A stretch of DNA of 64,000 bases from Devosia sp. SD17-2 (lineage in GTDB: Bacteria > Pseudomonadota > Alphaproteobacteria > Rhizobiales > Devosiaceae): contig NZ_CP104002.1 of the NCBI RefSeq assembly GCF_029201565.1, positions 575,001 to 639,000 of the forward strand, given 5' to 3'. Every line of letters begins with the position of its first letter. Position 1 is the stretch's first letter. This document shows positions 34,357 through 43,836 of the stretch, in pieces. The notes under the pieces are model-generated. The model made no database searches. It worked only from the letters and a program-made list of their open reading frames with translations, and was not told the DNA's origin. Made by a program: the position numbers and the translations under genes.

Positions 34357-35784
34357 TTACCGGGGCAGGTCGGTCTTGCCCATCAGGTCCATGTCGATGG
34401 CGCGGGCGGCCTGGCGGCCTTCGCGGATGGCCCAGACGACGAGGGACTGGCCGCGGCGCATGTCGCCGGCGGCGTAGACCTTCTCGACCGAAGTCTTGTA
34501 GGTGAAGGTGTCGGCAAAGATATTGCCGCGCTTGTCGAGGTCTGCGCCGAGTTCGGTGAGCAGACCCTCCTTGACCGGGCCGGCAAAGCCGATGGCCATG
34601 AGGACGAGGTCAGCCTTGATGATGAACTCGCTGCCCGGGATCGGCTGGCGCTTGCGATCGACGCGGGCGCATTCGACGCCGGTAACCTGACCCTTGGCAT
34701 TGCCGATGATCTTCATCGTGCCGGCGGAGAACTCGCGGATGGCGCCTTCGGCCTGTGAGGACGAGGTGCGCATCTTGACCGCCCAGTTGGGCCAGTTGGT
34801 CAGCTTGTTTTCCAATTCCGGCGGCATGGGACGCACGTCGAGCTGGGTGACGGCAATCGCGCCCTGACGGAACGAGGTGCCGACACAGTCGGACGCGGTA
34901 TCGCCACCACCGACGACGACGACATGCTTGCCGGCGGCGGAGAGCTGGACTTCGCCCGAGACGTCCTCGCCGCCGAGGCGACGGTTCTGCTGGACGAGGA
35001 AGGGCATGGCGTAGTGGACGCCATTGAGATCGGTGCCTTCGGCATCGACATCACGCGGGCGTTCGGCGCCGCCGCTGAGGAGCACGGCGTCATACTGGGC
35101 CTGCAGCTCGGACAGCGGGCGGGTGACGCCGATGTTTTCGCCATAGTGGAAGGTCACGCCTTCGGCTTCCATCTGGGAGACGCGGAAGTCGATGTGTTCC
35201 TTTTCCATCTTGAAGTCGGGAATGCCGTAGCGCATCAGGCCGCCGGCCTTGGGCTCGCGCTCATAGACATGAACGTCGTGGCCGGCGCGGGCCAGCTGCT
35301 GGGCGGCGGCAAGGCCTGCCGGACCCGAGCCGATGATGGCGACAGATTTTCCGGTCTTCGTCGCATTGATCTGCGGCTTGACCCAGCCGGCCTTGATGGC
35401 GCGGTCGGCAATGGCCTGTTCCACAGTTTTGATGGCGACCGGGCTGTCCTCGAGGTTGAGCGTGCAGGCTTCCTCGCAGGGTGCGGGGCAGATGCGGCCG
35501 GTGAACTCGGGGAAATTATTGGTCGAGTGGAGGTTGCGGGCAGCCTCCTCCCAATCGCCGTTGTAGACGAGGTCGTTCCAGTCCGGGATCTGATTGTGGA
35601 CCGGGCACCCCGTGTCGCCGTGACAGAAGGGGATGCCGCAATCCATGCAGCGGGCGGCCTGGTCCACCACCCGGCTTTCGGTCAGCGGGATGGTGAACTC
35701 GCCAAAGTGGCGGATGCGGTCGGAAGCCGGCTCGTAGCGCGGTTCTTCACGTTCGATCTCGAGAAAGCCTGTTACCTTACCCAT
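34357..35784 (-). CDS. gltD: Glutamate synthase (NADPH) small subunit
   Basis: 475 residues. N-terminal Cys clusters for [4Fe-4S] centres ([33 protein letters not shown]) are followed by two nucleotide-binding folds: [17 protein letters not shown] (FAD) and [11 protein letters not shown] (NADPH). The [17 protein letters not shown] flavin motif is near the C-terminus. It feeds electrons from NADPH to GltB for ammonium assimilation. It lies 11 bases downstream of gltB in the same operon. Confidence 0.97.
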   Translation of the reverse strand: MGKVTGFLEIEREEPRYEPASDRIRHFGEFTIPLTESRVVDQAARCMDCGIPFCHGDTGCPVHNQIPDWNDLVYNGDWEEAARNLHSTNNFPEFTGRICPAPCEEACTLNLEDSPVAIKTVEQAIADRAIKAGWVKPQINATKTGKSVAIIGSGPAGLAAAQQLARAGHDVHVYEREPKAGGLMRYGIPDFKMEKEHIDFRVSQMEAEGVTFHYGENIGVTRPLSELQAQYDAVLLSGGAERPRDVDAEGTDLNGVHYAMPFLVQQNRRLGGEDVSGEVQLSAAGKHVVVVGGGDTASDCVGTSFRQGAIAVTQLDVRPMPPELENKLTNWPNWAVKMRTSSSQAEGAIREFSAGTMKIIGNAKGQVTGVECARVDRKRQPIPGSEFIIKADLVLMAIGFAGPVKEGLLTELGADLDKRGNIFADTFTYKTSVEKVYAAGDMRRGQSLVVWAIREGRQAARAIDMDLMGKTDLPR

Positions 35785-35795
35785 TCTTTCTCTCC

Positions 35796-38700
35796 TTACT
35801 CCGCGGCCACATGTGCGCCGGAGGCGCGCTTCTTTTCCATCTCGAGGATGGCGCGACGGTATTCGACCGGCATGACTTTCACGAATTTGGGGCGCATCTC
35901 GGCCCAGTTCTCAAGGATCTGCTTGGCCTTGGTCGAGCCGGTATAGTGCAGATGGTTCGAGATCAGCTGATGCAGCCGCTCGTCGTCGTGGCGGGTCATG
36001 TCACCAGAGATGTCGACACGACCGTGCCATTCGAGATCCCCACCATGGTGGTGGAGCTTCTGCATCAGATCTTCTTCTTCCTGGACGGGTTCGAGATCGA
36101 CCATGGCGAGGTTGCAGCGCGACCGGAAGGTGCCGTCCTCATCAAGGACATAGGCGACACCGCCCGACATGCCGGCCGCGAAGTTGCGACCGGTCGGGCC
36201 CATGACGACGACAAGACCGCCGGTCATGTATTCGCAGCCATGATCGCCCGTGCCTTCGACCACGGCGATGGCGCCGGAGTTGCGGACGGCAAAGCGTTCG
36301 CCGGCGATGCCGCGGAAATAGGCCTCTCCCTCGATGGCGCCGTAGAGCACGGTATTGCCAGCGATGATCGAGTTTTCGGCCGTGGTAATGGCCTTTTCGC
36401 TCGGACGGACGACAATGCGGCCACCGGACAGACCCTTGCCGACATAGTCATTGGCATCGCCGATCATGTCGATGGAGATACCCTTGGCCAGGAAGGCGCC
36501 GAACGCCTGACCGGCCGTGCCGCGCAGGGTGATGGCGATGGTGTCGTCCGGCAGGCCTTCATGGCCATACTTCTTGGCGACCGCGCCCGAGAGCATGGCG
36601 CCGGCGGAGCGGTCGCGGCTGCGGATCGGCAGTTCGATCTGGACCGGCTTGCCGGTTTCGAGCGCCGGAGCGGCCAGTTCGACGAGCTTGCGATCGAGTA
36701 CGGCTTCGAGGTGATGGTTCTGTTCCTCGGAGTGATAGATGGTGTCTTCACCCAGCGGTTCAGGCTTGTAGATCACCTTGGCGAGGTCGACGCCGTGGCT
36801 CTTCCAATAGTCGGTGACGCGCTTCTGATCGAGCAGATCGGAGCGGCCGATGAGCTCGTTGAGGGTGCGGGCACCCAATTCGGCCAGGAGGCCACGTAGC
36901 TCTTCAGCGATGAAGAAGAAGTAGTTGATGACGTGCTCGGGCGTGCCCTTGAAGCGCTTGCGCAGCACCGGGTCCTGGGTGGCGACGCCAACCGGGCAGG
37001 TGTTGAGGTGACACTTGCGCATCATGATGCAGCCGGCCGCGATCAGCGGAGCCGTCGAGAAGCCGAACTCGTCAGCGCCGAGGAGGGCGCCGATCAGCAC
37101 GTCGCGACCGGTCTTGAGACCGCCATCGACCTGGAGACGAACGCGGCTGCGCAGGCGGTTGAGCACGAGGGTCTGGTGGGTTTCAGCCAGGCCGATTTCC
37201 CACGGACCGCCGGCATGCTTCAAAGAGGTCAGCGGCGAAGCGCCGGTGCCGCCATCATAGCCGGAGATGGTGATGTGATCGGCGCGCGCCTTGGCAACGC
37301 CGGCCGCAACCGTGCCCACGCCCATTTCGGAGACGAGCTTGACCGAGATGTCGGCCGCTTCATTGACGTTCTTGAGATCGTAAATGAGCTGGGCGAGATC
37401 TTCGATGGAATAGATGTCGTGATGCGGCGGCGGAGAGATGAGGCCCACGCCGGGCGTCGAGTGACGGGTCTTGGCGACGATCCAGTCGACCTTGTGGCCG
37501 GGCAGCTGACCGCCTTCACCGGGCTTGGCACCCTGTGCGACCTTGATCTGGATCTGATCGGCATTGACCAGATATTCGGTGGTGACGCCAAAGCGGCCCG
37601 AGGCGACCTGCTTGATGGCAGAGCGCAGGGGGTTGCTCGAGCCGTCCGCCAGGGGCTTGTAGCGATCGGGCTCTTCGCCGCCTTCACCGGTGTTGGACTT
37701 GCCGCCGATGCGGTTCATGGCGATGGCGAGCGTCGTATGCGCTTCGCGGCTGATCGAGCCGAAGCTCATCGCGCCGGTGACGAAACGCTTGACGATATCG
37801 ACGGCCGGTTCGACTTCCTCGACCGGTACGGCGGCGCCGAGCGGCTTGATCTCGAGCAAATGCCGGATGGCGAGATAGCCGTTTTCGCCCGAGTTCACGC
37901 GGGCTGCATAGCTGTTGTAGCGGTCCTGAGCGGTTTCGGGGCTTGCCTCGAAGGTGCGCACGGCGTGCTGGAGGTCGGCCACGACATCGGGCGACCAGGC
38001 ATGCTTTTCGCCACGGATGCGGTAGGCATATTCGCCGCCGACATCGAGGGTCTTGCGCAGAACGGCGTCGTCGCCGAAGGCGAGATCGTGACGGCGAACC
38101 GTCTCAGCGGCGATTTCTGTGATGCCGACGCCTTCGATGGAGGTGGCGGTGCCGAAGAAGTACTTGGATACAAAATCGGAGTTCAGGCCCACAGCGTCAA
38201 AGATCTGGGCGCCGCAATAGGACTGGTAGGTGGAAATGCCCATCTTGGACATGACCTTGAGGAGGCCCTTACCGACCGACTTGATGTAGCGGTAGACGAC
38301 TTCGTCCGCCGAGACTTCCTCGGGGTAATTGCCTTCGGCGTGCAGAGCCTGCAGCGCCTCGAAGGCGAGGTAGGGGTTGATGGCTTCGGCGCCATAGCCG
38401 GCGAGCATGGCGAAGTGGTGGATTTCGCGGGCTTCACCGGTTTCAACAACGAGACCCGTCGAGGTGCGCAGGCCCTTGCGGATGAGGTGATGGTGCACGG
38501 CGGCGAGCGCCAGCAGCGTCGGGATATCCAGACGATCGGCTGAGACCAGACGGTCAGAGAGGATAATGATGTTGTATTCACCGCGCACGGCGTCTTCGGC
38601 GGCCTGGCACAGGGCGTCGATGGCCGCTTCCATGCCCTCGGCACCGTTCACCTTGGGATAGGTGATGTCGAGCGTCTTGGTCTTGAACTGATTGCTCTCG

Positions 38701-40529
38701 ATATCGCCAATGGCGCGGATCTTTTCGAGATCCTCATTGGTCAGGATCGGCTGGCGCACTTCGAGGCGCTTGACCGTGGAAAGACCTTCAAGATCGAAGA
38801 GGTTCGGGCGCGGGCCAATAAAGGAGACAAGGCTCATCACCGATTCTTCGCGGATCGGATCGATGGGCGGGTTGGTTACCTGCGCAAAGTTCTGCTTGAA
38901 ATAGGTGTAGATCAGCTTGGGGTTGTTCGACAGCGCCGAGATCGGCGTGTCGGTGCCCATCGAGCCGACGGCTTCCTGGCCGGTGGTGGCCATGGGCGCC
39001 ATCAGGAGCTTGACGTCTTCCTGGGTGTAGCCAAAGACCTGCAGGCGATCGAGCAAGGCATCGGTCGGCTCGGGCGCCTTGGGCGGCACGGCCGGCAGAT
39101 CCTCGAGCACGATCTGGGTGCGGGCGAGCCAATCAGCATAGGGATTGGAGGTGGCGAGCGTCGACTTGACCTCGTCGTCGGAAATGATGCGGCCCTGCTC
39201 AAGATCGATGAGCAGCATGCGGCCGGGCTGCAGGCGCCAGCGTTCGACAATGTCCTCCTCGGGGATATCGAGCACGCCCGATTCCGAGGCGAGAATGACG
39301 TGGCCTTCCTTGGTAACAAGGTAGCGGGCCGGACGCAGGCCGTTGCGGTCGAGGGTTGCCACGACATAGCGGCCGTCGGAGATCGACATGGCGGCCGGAC
39401 CGTCCCAGGGCTCCATCAGGGAGGCGTGGTACTGGTAGAAGGCGCGACGCTTTTCATCCATCAGTGGATTGCCGGCCCAGGCTTCCGGGATCAGCATCAT
39501 GGCCGCGTGGGGCAGGGGATAGCCGCCGCGCACGAGGAATTCGAGCGCGTTGTCAAAGCAGGCGGTGTCGGACTGGCCTTCATAGGAGATGGGCCAGAGC
39601 TTGGTGATGTCGTCGCCGAAGTACTTGGAGTGGACCGAGGCCTGGCGAGCCGCCATCCAGTTGACGTTGCCACGGATGGTGTTGATTTCACCATTGTGGG
39701 TGGTCATGCGGTAGGGGTGGGCCAGCTTCCAGGAGGGGAAGGTGTTGGTCGAAAAACGCTGGTGAACGAGGGCGATGGCGCTCTCGAAGCTTTCGTCGTG
39801 CAGGTCCTGGTAGAAGGAGCCCAGCTGGTCGGCGAGGAACATGCCCTTGTAGACGAGCGTGCGGGCCGACATGGAGACGACATAAAAGCCGTTGTCGCTG
39901 TGGCTCTCGGGCACGTCGTTATAGACGGTGTTGGAGATGACCTTGCGGACGATGAGGAGCTTGCGCTCGAATTCATCCAGCGTGAGGCCTTCGGGGCGGG
40001 CGATGATCACCTGTTCGATGATCGGCTGGGTGGCGATGACGCCGGCCGAGAGCTTTGAATTGTCGGTGGGCACGACGCGTTCGCCTAGGAGGACGAGGCC
40101 TTCGCTGGCGATGCACTTGCGCACGGCTTCTGCGCAGCGGGACTTGAGGTCCGCATCGTTGGGATAAAAGATCATCGCCACGGCGTAGTGGTGCTTTTCT
40201 GGCAGGGCGAAAGGCAGGACCTTCTGGAAGAAGGCGTGCGGGGTCTGCACCAGAATGCCGGCGCCATCACCCATCAGCGGATCGGCACCCACGGCGCCAC
40301 GGTGTTCGAGGTTCTCGAGTATTTCGAGACCCTTCTGCACCACTTCGTGGCTGGGCTTGTTCTTGATGTTGGCGATCATGCCGATGCCGCAGGCGTCGTG
40401 CTCATTGGCCGGATCGTAAAGACCCTGGGCTGCCGGACGGCCGTCGACGCGCCGCGAATTGGCGATCAGCGTGCGCGATTTGGCTTTGGTGGTGACCGGA
40501 GAAGTTTGTCCGTGCCGCTCGTGTGCCAT
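35796..40529 (-). CDS. gltB: Glutamate synthase (NADPH) large subunit
   Basis: 1577 residues, four domains. After an unusually long 46-residue propeptide the N-terminal nucleophile Cys47 appears in EHDACGIGM (glutaminase domain, about 47-440). The central domain follows, then the FMN-binding synthase domain (about 830-1250: [38 protein letters not shown] with the 3Fe-4S cysteines), and the C-terminal beta-helix domain rich in Gly. It makes two glutamates from glutamine and 2-oxoglutarate with GltD. A 565-base non-coding region lies upstream. Confidence 0.97.
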   Translation of the reverse strand: MAHERHGQTSPVTTKAKSRTLIANSRRVDGRPAAQGLYDPANEHDACGIGMIANIKNKPSHEVVQKGLEILENLEHRGAVGADPLMGDGAGILVQTPHAFFQKVLPFALPEKHHYAVAMIFYPNDADLKSRCAEAVRKCIASEGLVLLGERVVPTDNSKLSAGVIATQPIIEQVIIARPEGLTLDEFERKLLIVRKVISNTVYNDVPESHSDNGFYVVSMSARTLVYKGMFLADQLGSFYQDLHDESFESAIALVHQRFSTNTFPSWKLAHPYRMTTHNGEINTIRGNVNWMAARQASVHSKYFGDDITKLWPISYEGQSDTACFDNALEFLVRGGYPLPHAAMMLIPEAWAGNPLMDEKRRAFYQYHASLMEPWDGPAAMSISDGRYVVATLDRNGLRPARYLVTKEGHVILASESGVLDIPEEDIVERWRLQPGRMLLIDLEQGRIISDDEVKSTLATSNPYADWLARTQIVLEDLPAVPPKAPEPTDALLDRLQVFGYTQEDVKLLMAPMATTGQEAVGSMGTDTPISALSNNPKLIYTYFKQNFAQVTNPPIDPIREESVMSLVSFIGPRPNLFDLEGLSTVKRLEVRQPILTNEDLEKIRAIGDIESNQFKTKTLDITYPKVNGAEGMEAAIDALCQAAEDAVRGEYNIIILSDRLVSADRLDIPTLLALAAVHHHLIRKGLRTSTGLVVETGEAREIHHFAMLAGYGAEAINPYLAFEALQALHAEGNYPEEVSADEVVYRYIKSVGKGLLKVMSKMGISTYQSYCGAQIFDAVGLNSDFVSKYFFGTATSIEGVGITEIAAETVRRHDLAFGDDAVLRKTLDVGGEYAYRIRGEKHAWSPDVVADLQHAVRTFEASPETAQDRYNSYAARVNSGENGYLAIRHLLEIKPLGAAVPVEEVEPAVDIVKRFVTGAMSFGSISREAHTTLAIAMNRIGGKSNTGEGGEEPDRYKPLADGSSNPLRSAIKQVASGRFGVTTEYLVNADQIQIKVAQGAKPGEGGQLPGHKVDWIVAKTRHSTPGVGLISPPPHHDIYSIEDLAQLIYDLKNVNEAADISVKLVSEMGVGTVAAGVAKARADHITISGYDGGTGASPLTSLKHAGGPWEIGLAETHQTLVLNRLRSRVRLQVDGGLKTGRDVLIGALLGADEFGFSTAPLIAAGCIMMRKCHLNTCPVGVATQDPVLRKRFKGTPEHVINYFFFIAEELRGLLAELGARTLNELIGRSDLLDQKRVTDYWKSHGVDLAKVIYKPEPLGEDTIYHSEEQNHHLEAVLDRKLVELAAPALETGKPVQIELPIRSRDRSAGAMLSGAVAKKYGHEGLPDDTIAITLRGTAGQAFGAFLAKGISIDMIGDANDYVGKGLSGGRIVVRPSEKAITTAENSIIAGNTVLYGAIEGEAYFRGIAGERFAVRNSGAIAVVEGTGDHGCEYMTGGLVVVMGPTGRNFAAGMSGGVAYVLDEDGTFRSRCNLAMVDLEPVQEEEDLMQKLHHHGGDLEWHGRVDISGDMTRHDDERLHQLISNHLHYTGSTKAKQILENWAEMRPKFVKVMPVEYRRAILEMEKKRASGAHVAAE

Positions 40530-41094
40530 ATCGTGGTCCTCGCTATCTGATCGCCTGTCACCAGGCTGAATTTACTATGTCTCGCGCATCCTGTTGGTGC
40601 CGCTGCCGGCCCGCTGGATGCAGTCCTTTGCTGGCGGGCACGGGGTCCGTTCGGGTCGCGCCTTTGAGGGGAGCGGCTCGGATGAACGAAAACCATCCAT
40701 GCATGGGGAGCGGCGCTGCATCCAAATGGCCGCTCATAATTCGGGCTGATCTTAGCCCCGCCTATCCGTTTCCGCTATCTCGTAGCGGGCCAGCCGGACC
40801 AGCGCGCGCGCTGACCGCGGAGAGCGGGGCGACGCGTCAGATAGGACAGTCGTGCTGCCCTAACGATCCGACATTTGCACGATTTAAAACTGCGTACAAG
40901 CAGGAACGTTGGACTTTGCCGAAAAAAAATAGGACTGCAGGTTTTTTGGGATAGGAGTTGTAGGACTTTCAGGGGCTACTTGCACAAAGAGGCAGCAGTG
41001 TGCGTATATTTTAGGCGAAAGTCCTACTTTCGGCGGGAAATCTGAGAATTGTCCTATTTCGTGCTGGCGTTCAAAATAGGACAATTCCGGTGGT
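40530..41094. other. 565-bp non-coding region upstream of gltB with repeated TAGGAC boxes
   Basis: No convincing gene is present. TAGGAC occurs at 40842, 40930, 40961 and 41077 on the plus strand and at 41021-41026 and 41051-41056 on the minus strand. GTAGGACTTTC at 40960-40970 has an exact inverted copy at 41017-41027. The A+T content is higher than in neighbouring genes in the dps-proximal half. It could contain the gltB promoter and leader; function unknown. Confidence 0.6.
41046..41087. repeat. 14-bp inverted repeat downstream of dps
   Basis: Perfect arms at 41046-41059 (GAATTGTCCTATTT) and 41074-41087 (AAATAGGACAATTC) with a 14-base spacer. It starts 8 bases after the dps stop on the minus strand, so it may end dps transcripts, though no T-run follows. 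Confidence 0.6.
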
Positions 41095-41568
41095 TTATTC
41101 CAGATGCGATTTGATGAACCACAGGTTCTTGTCGAGATCACGGGAGAAGGCGGTGAGAATATCGGCGGTGGTGGCGTCGCCGGCTTCGTCCGTCGCGTCG
41201 ATATCCTCGCGCACCTGATTGGCGAGGGCGGCATAGCGCTCGGCAAGGGCCGCAAGGTGATCGGTGGTCTTGCGGATGTCGGTGGGATAGGCGGCGAGCG
41301 TGCTCGACTTGGCGATGATCTGGCTGGTGCCCAGGGCAATGCCGTCAAGCTGGGCAACACGCTCGGCCATGGTGTCGGCGTGGGTGTCGATCTGGGTGCG
41401 CATCGGATCGAGCATCTCGTGCACGGCGATGAAATTGAGGCCCTTGAGATTCCAATGGGCCTGCTTGGTGATCAGCGCCAGATCAATGGCGTCGGCAAGG
41501 CGGGCATTGAGGATGTCGATGACAGCCGATTTGGCGTTGGATTTGAGGGCGATGGATGGGGTTTTCAT
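41095..41568 (-). CDS. dps: Dps family DNA-binding ferritin-like protein
   Basis: 157 residues from the ATG at 41568; the 30 codons upstream in the same frame are not Dps-like. The inter-subunit ferroxidase ligands are visible in KQAHWNLKG (His) and in LDPMRTQIDTHADTMAER (Asp, Asp/Glu). Four helices fill the rest. It forms a dodecamer that oxidises iron with peroxide and protects DNA. No long basic N-terminal tail is seen apart from KSNAKS. Confidence 0.93.
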   Translation of the reverse strand: MKTPSIALKSNAKSAVIDILNARLADAIDLALITKQAHWNLKGLNFIAVHEMLDPMRTQIDTHADTMAERVAQLDGIALGTSQIIAKSSTLAAYPTDIRKTTDHLAALAERYAALANQVREDIDATDEAGDATTADILTAFSRDLDKNLWFIKSHLE

Positions 41569-41649
41569 GCGGGAGGATCCTGTGACGCTGGAGGGTCTTT
41601 CCGAACAACCGTCGAGCGACGCTGAGGTTCCGAGCGGGGGGGCGCTGGA

Positions 41650-41726
41650 TACCCCCACCCAGCGCCGCTACGGCCCGTTGGGCCTAGCTTTGCTACCCTC
41701 CCCACAAGGGGAGGGAGGTGACGGAG
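41650..41726. repeat. Intergenic palindromic repeat
   Basis: Contains GGCCC-GTT-GGGCC and the arms CCCTCCCC (41696-41703) and GGGGAGGG (41708-41715) around ACAA, plus a leading ACCCCCACCC like the start of the tandem-repeat units at 34.1-34.35 kb. It probably belongs to a related genome-wide repeat family. Confidence 0.55.
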
Positions 41727-41851
41727 CCGAGAGGTTTTTTGGTGTTGGGCTTCGTGTGAGCTTCGGGCGCTCATGCTCTTTCGTCATCCCCCGGCTTGTC
41801 CGGGGGATCCATGCAAGGGAGATGGATTGCCCGGACGAGCAACCGTGGACA

Positions 41852-42793
41852 TCACTGTTGGAATGCCGGTTCCTGTCGGGCGATGGCGTTGAGGATTGTG
41901 ATGAGTTTTCTCACCGTTGCGATCATGGCGAGTTTGAAGGGTTTTCCGCGCAGGCGCAGTCTTTGATAGAAGCCGCCGAGAACGGGGTCTTTCACCTTGA
42001 TGGCGCTGAGCACGGCCATGTAGGCGATATCGCGCAGATGTTTTCGTCCGCCAAGACAGCGGCCGTTGCGATCCGATGCGCCCGATTGGCGGGCATAAGG
42101 GGCAACGCCGATGAGTGCTGCGGCCACCTTGGCGGAGACCTTGCCGAGCTCGGGCATGTCGGCCAGTAAGGCGATCGCCAGAACCGGACCGACGCCGGTC
42201 ACCTGCCGCAGCCGCGCCTGGCGCTGCTGGAGCTGGCGATTGTCGGCGAGAAGGGCAGTGATGGCCGCTTCGATGCGTTTGATCTCCAGGGCGATGGCCG
42301 CCAGACGCTCCTCGATCAGGCTGCGCACAAGCGGCTCGTCGATGGTATCGAGCTGACTGACAAGGCCGCTCTTTTCCGCAACGATCCGCCGCCGATGGGC
42401 TGTGAACGCGCTCAGCCTTTGTCGGATCGGATCAGACACATAAGGGGTCAAGCTGGCGCGCACGGCCTGCAGATAACGCGCGATCAGAGCGGCATCGATC
42501 TTGTCGGTTTTGGCCAATTGGCCGATACCCCGCGCGTAACTGCGGATCCGCGCCGGGGCTAGAACATGCACTTCAAGGCCAGCGGCATGCAGGCTCTCGG
42601 CCACGCGGGCTTCATAGCCTCCCGAGGCTTCGAGCCCGATGGCCAACGGCCCCAGTCTGGCCAGGCGCTGCGTCAGCTCGGCGAGCGCCTCCGGTCCAGT
42701 GCTGCAACGCCAGGATTTGCCAGCGGGATGGGTATGAACGTCCAGATGCGTCTTGGAAACGTCGATGCCAACGAAGAGGGTGTCGTGTATCAT
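41852..42793 (-). CDS. IS110-family transposase
   Basis: 313 residues. The N-terminal RuvC-like DEDD domain has Asp in FVGIDVSKTHLDVH, Glu in IGLEASGGYE and Asp/Asp in KTDKIDAALIARY. A coiled-coil middle (about 140-200) precedes the C-terminal Transposase_20 domain with VTGVGPVLAIALLADMPELG and APYARQSGASDRNGR, holding the catalytic Ser. The full set of active-site residues suggests an active enzyme. Recombination in this family is guided by a bridge RNA from the element's end. Confidence 0.95.
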   Translation of the reverse strand: MIHDTLFVGIDVSKTHLDVHTHPAGKSWRCSTGPEALAELTQRLARLGPLAIGLEASGGYEARVAESLHAAGLEVHVLAPARIRSYARGIGQLAKTDKIDAALIARYLQAVRASLTPYVSDPIRQRLSAFTAHRRRIVAEKSGLVSQLDTIDEPLVRSLIEERLAAIALEIKRIEAAITALLADNRQLQQRQARLRQVTGVGPVLAIALLADMPELGKVSAKVAAALIGVAPYARQSGASDRNGRCLGGRKHLRDIAYMAVLSAIKVKDPVLGGFYQRLRLRGKPFKLAMIATVRKLITILNAIARQEPAFQQ

Positions 42794-42976
42794 GACCTTG
42801 CTCCCAGGCTTGTGGTGCGGGCAACAGCCCGATCAACCGTTCGGGGTCAAAGGGAGCAGACAGGGCCTTGCTCGTCCTCGGCTGTGACAAACCAGCCGGA
42901 CAAAACGGCCTCCTGACTGCATCAGCCGGGATGCGCAACCCGGCTGATGCCACCACTAAAGCACAGATCCTCCACA
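42794..42976 (-). ncRNA. Candidate IS110 bridge-RNA region
   Basis: 183 non-coding bases between the IS end and the transposase start, the place of the bridge RNA in the IS110 group. On the minus strand a perfect 12-bp hairpin comes first (42919-42930 with 42939-42950). A second structure nearer the gene is closed by GCTCCC/GGGAGC (42852-42857 with 42800-42805), and its loop holds GCCCG and ACAAGCC stretches resembling the target halves. The guide assignment is not proven. Confidence 0.5.
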
Positions 42977-43041
42977 CAAGCCGGGCAATGACGATGGAGG
43001 GGACGGAGTGGTGGCAGGGGCCACAATGGAGAGACGACAAA

Positions 43042-43070
43042 CAAAAAGCGCGGCCCTTGCGGACCGCGCC
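43042..43070 (-). terminator. Stem-loop with T-run, minus strand
   Basis: GCGCGG (43048-43053) and CCGCGC (43064-43069) form a stem followed on the minus strand by a T-run (GCTTTTTGT). It may be a second terminator for hsp20; nothing recognisable lies between it and the stem-loop at 43147. Confidence 0.5.
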
Positions 43071-43146
43071 TTCATTGTATGCCAGATAGATCGCGTCTGC
43101 GGGACACCCGCGCCACTCGAGCGTAGCTCTCATGGCCTAGCCGCCT

Positions 43147-43171
43147 AAAATCGCTCCACCGGAGCGATTTT
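43147..43171 (-). terminator. Rho-independent terminator of hsp20
   Basis: Perfect 11-base arms AAAATCGCTCC (43147-43157) and GGAGCGATTTT (43161-43171) around a 3-base loop, 17 bases after the hsp20 stop. Confidence 0.85.
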
Positions 43172-43187
43172 GCGCAAGCGCCGGCGA

Positions 43188-43643
43188 CTAGTTAACCGAC
43201 TGGTCCTCAATGGCGGGGGTGCCGCCGTTGATCTGGATGGTGCGCGGCTTCTTGCTTTCGGGCAGTTCGCGCTTCAGTTCCAGATGCAGGAGGCCGTTTT
43301 CGAGGCTGGCGCCCTGAACTTCGACATAGTCGGCCAGCTGGAAGCGCAGCTCGAAGGCGCGCTCGGCAATGCCGCGATGGAGGAATTCACGCTTGGTGTC
43401 ACCGGTCTCGGTCGGCTTGGCGCCCTTGACGACCAGGGAGTTTTCCTTGGTCTCGATGGCGATGTCGCCATTGGAGAAGCCGGCAACCGCGATGGAGATG
43501 CGGTAGGCGTCTTCACCGGTGCGCTCAATGTTGTAGGGCGGGTAGGTCTTGGTTTCCTGTGCGCCCAAGCTATCGAGACGGTTGAACAGGCGGTCAAAGC
43601 CGACGGTGGAGCGATAGAAGGGCGAAAAATCGATGGTCTGCAT
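43188..43643 (-). CDS. Small heat-shock protein, Hsp20/IbpA family
   Basis: 151 residues from the ATG at 43643 with an ACGGAGA ribosome site. The N-terminus MQTIDFSPFYRSTVGFDRLFN is the IbpA-type leader. The alpha-crystallin domain covers about 38-130 (YNIERTGEDAYRISIAVAGF, LHRGIAERAFELRFQL, ENGLLHLELKRELPE). It is a holdase chaperone that keeps unfolding proteins soluble. An RpoH-like promoter and a ROSE-like leader precede it. Confidence 0.93.
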   Translation of the reverse strand: MQTIDFSPFYRSTVGFDRLFNRLDSLGAQETKTYPPYNIERTGEDAYRISIAVAGFSNGDIAIETKENSLVVKGAKPTETGDTKREFLHRGIAERAFELRFQLADYVEVQGASLENGLLHLELKRELPESKKPRTIQINGGTPAIEDQSVN

Positions 43644-43649
43644 GGTACA

Positions 43650-43789
43650 CATTCTCCGTAAAGCAACGTGGTTGATGTGCCGGCCGATGGCGATGCTCCC
43701 GTAAGTGGCGAGCATGAGATCCAGGGGACCGGTGTTCCCGGAAACCCGGCGAACAGCACAGATGTAGGGACGCGTTTTCGCGGTTCAAG
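43650..43789 (-). promoter_or_regulatory. RpoH-type promoter and ROSE-like RNA-thermometer leader of hsp20
   Basis: On the minus strand CTTG (43786-43789), 17 bases, then CCTACAT (43762-43768) fits the alphaproteobacterial heat-shock promoter. The resulting leader of about 110 nt ends in TTGCT (43662-43666), a 4-base loop and GGAG (43654-43657), the pairing that hides the ribosome site in ROSE thermometers. The upstream hairpins of the element were not modelled. Confidence 0.55.
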
Positions 43790-43836
43790 AGGGTAGCGTA
43801 GCCGGAAAACTGCAGGAATTTTCGAGGGGCGAGACT

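Larger units (their letters stand above)
41837..42977 (-). mobile_element. IS110-family insertion sequence
   Basis: An element of about 1.14 kb with one transposase and no terminal inverted repeats, as usual in this family. The borders are inferred from the interrupted palindrome: the dinucleotide AC is found at both junctions (41835-41836 and 42976-42977) and would be the 2-base core. Only about 15 bases follow the transposase stop, while about 180 non-coding bases precede its start, the IS110-type arrangement. Confidence 0.78.
41781..42994. repeat. REP-like double palindrome split by the IS110-family element
   Basis: The left part (41781-41836) has TCGTCAT, the hairpin CCCCCGG-CTTGT-CCGGGGG and the half-palindrome ATTGCCCGGAC. 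The right part (42976-42994) has ACAAGCCGGGCAAT and ATGACGA. Removing the IS restores ATTGCCCGG-ACAAG-CCGGGCAAT and an outer TCGTCAT/ATGACGA pair. Confidence 0.7.

Noticed and set aside
41569..41851. Possible gene extension of dps to 41658
   Set aside because: The extra 30 residues are Ser/Pro-rich and derive from the palindromic repeat region; MKTPSIALKS at 41568 is the Dps-like start.
42612..43133. A 173-codon open frame overlapping the IS110 transposase start
   Set aside because: It runs out of frame through the transposase and the structured non-coding end; no protein-like features.
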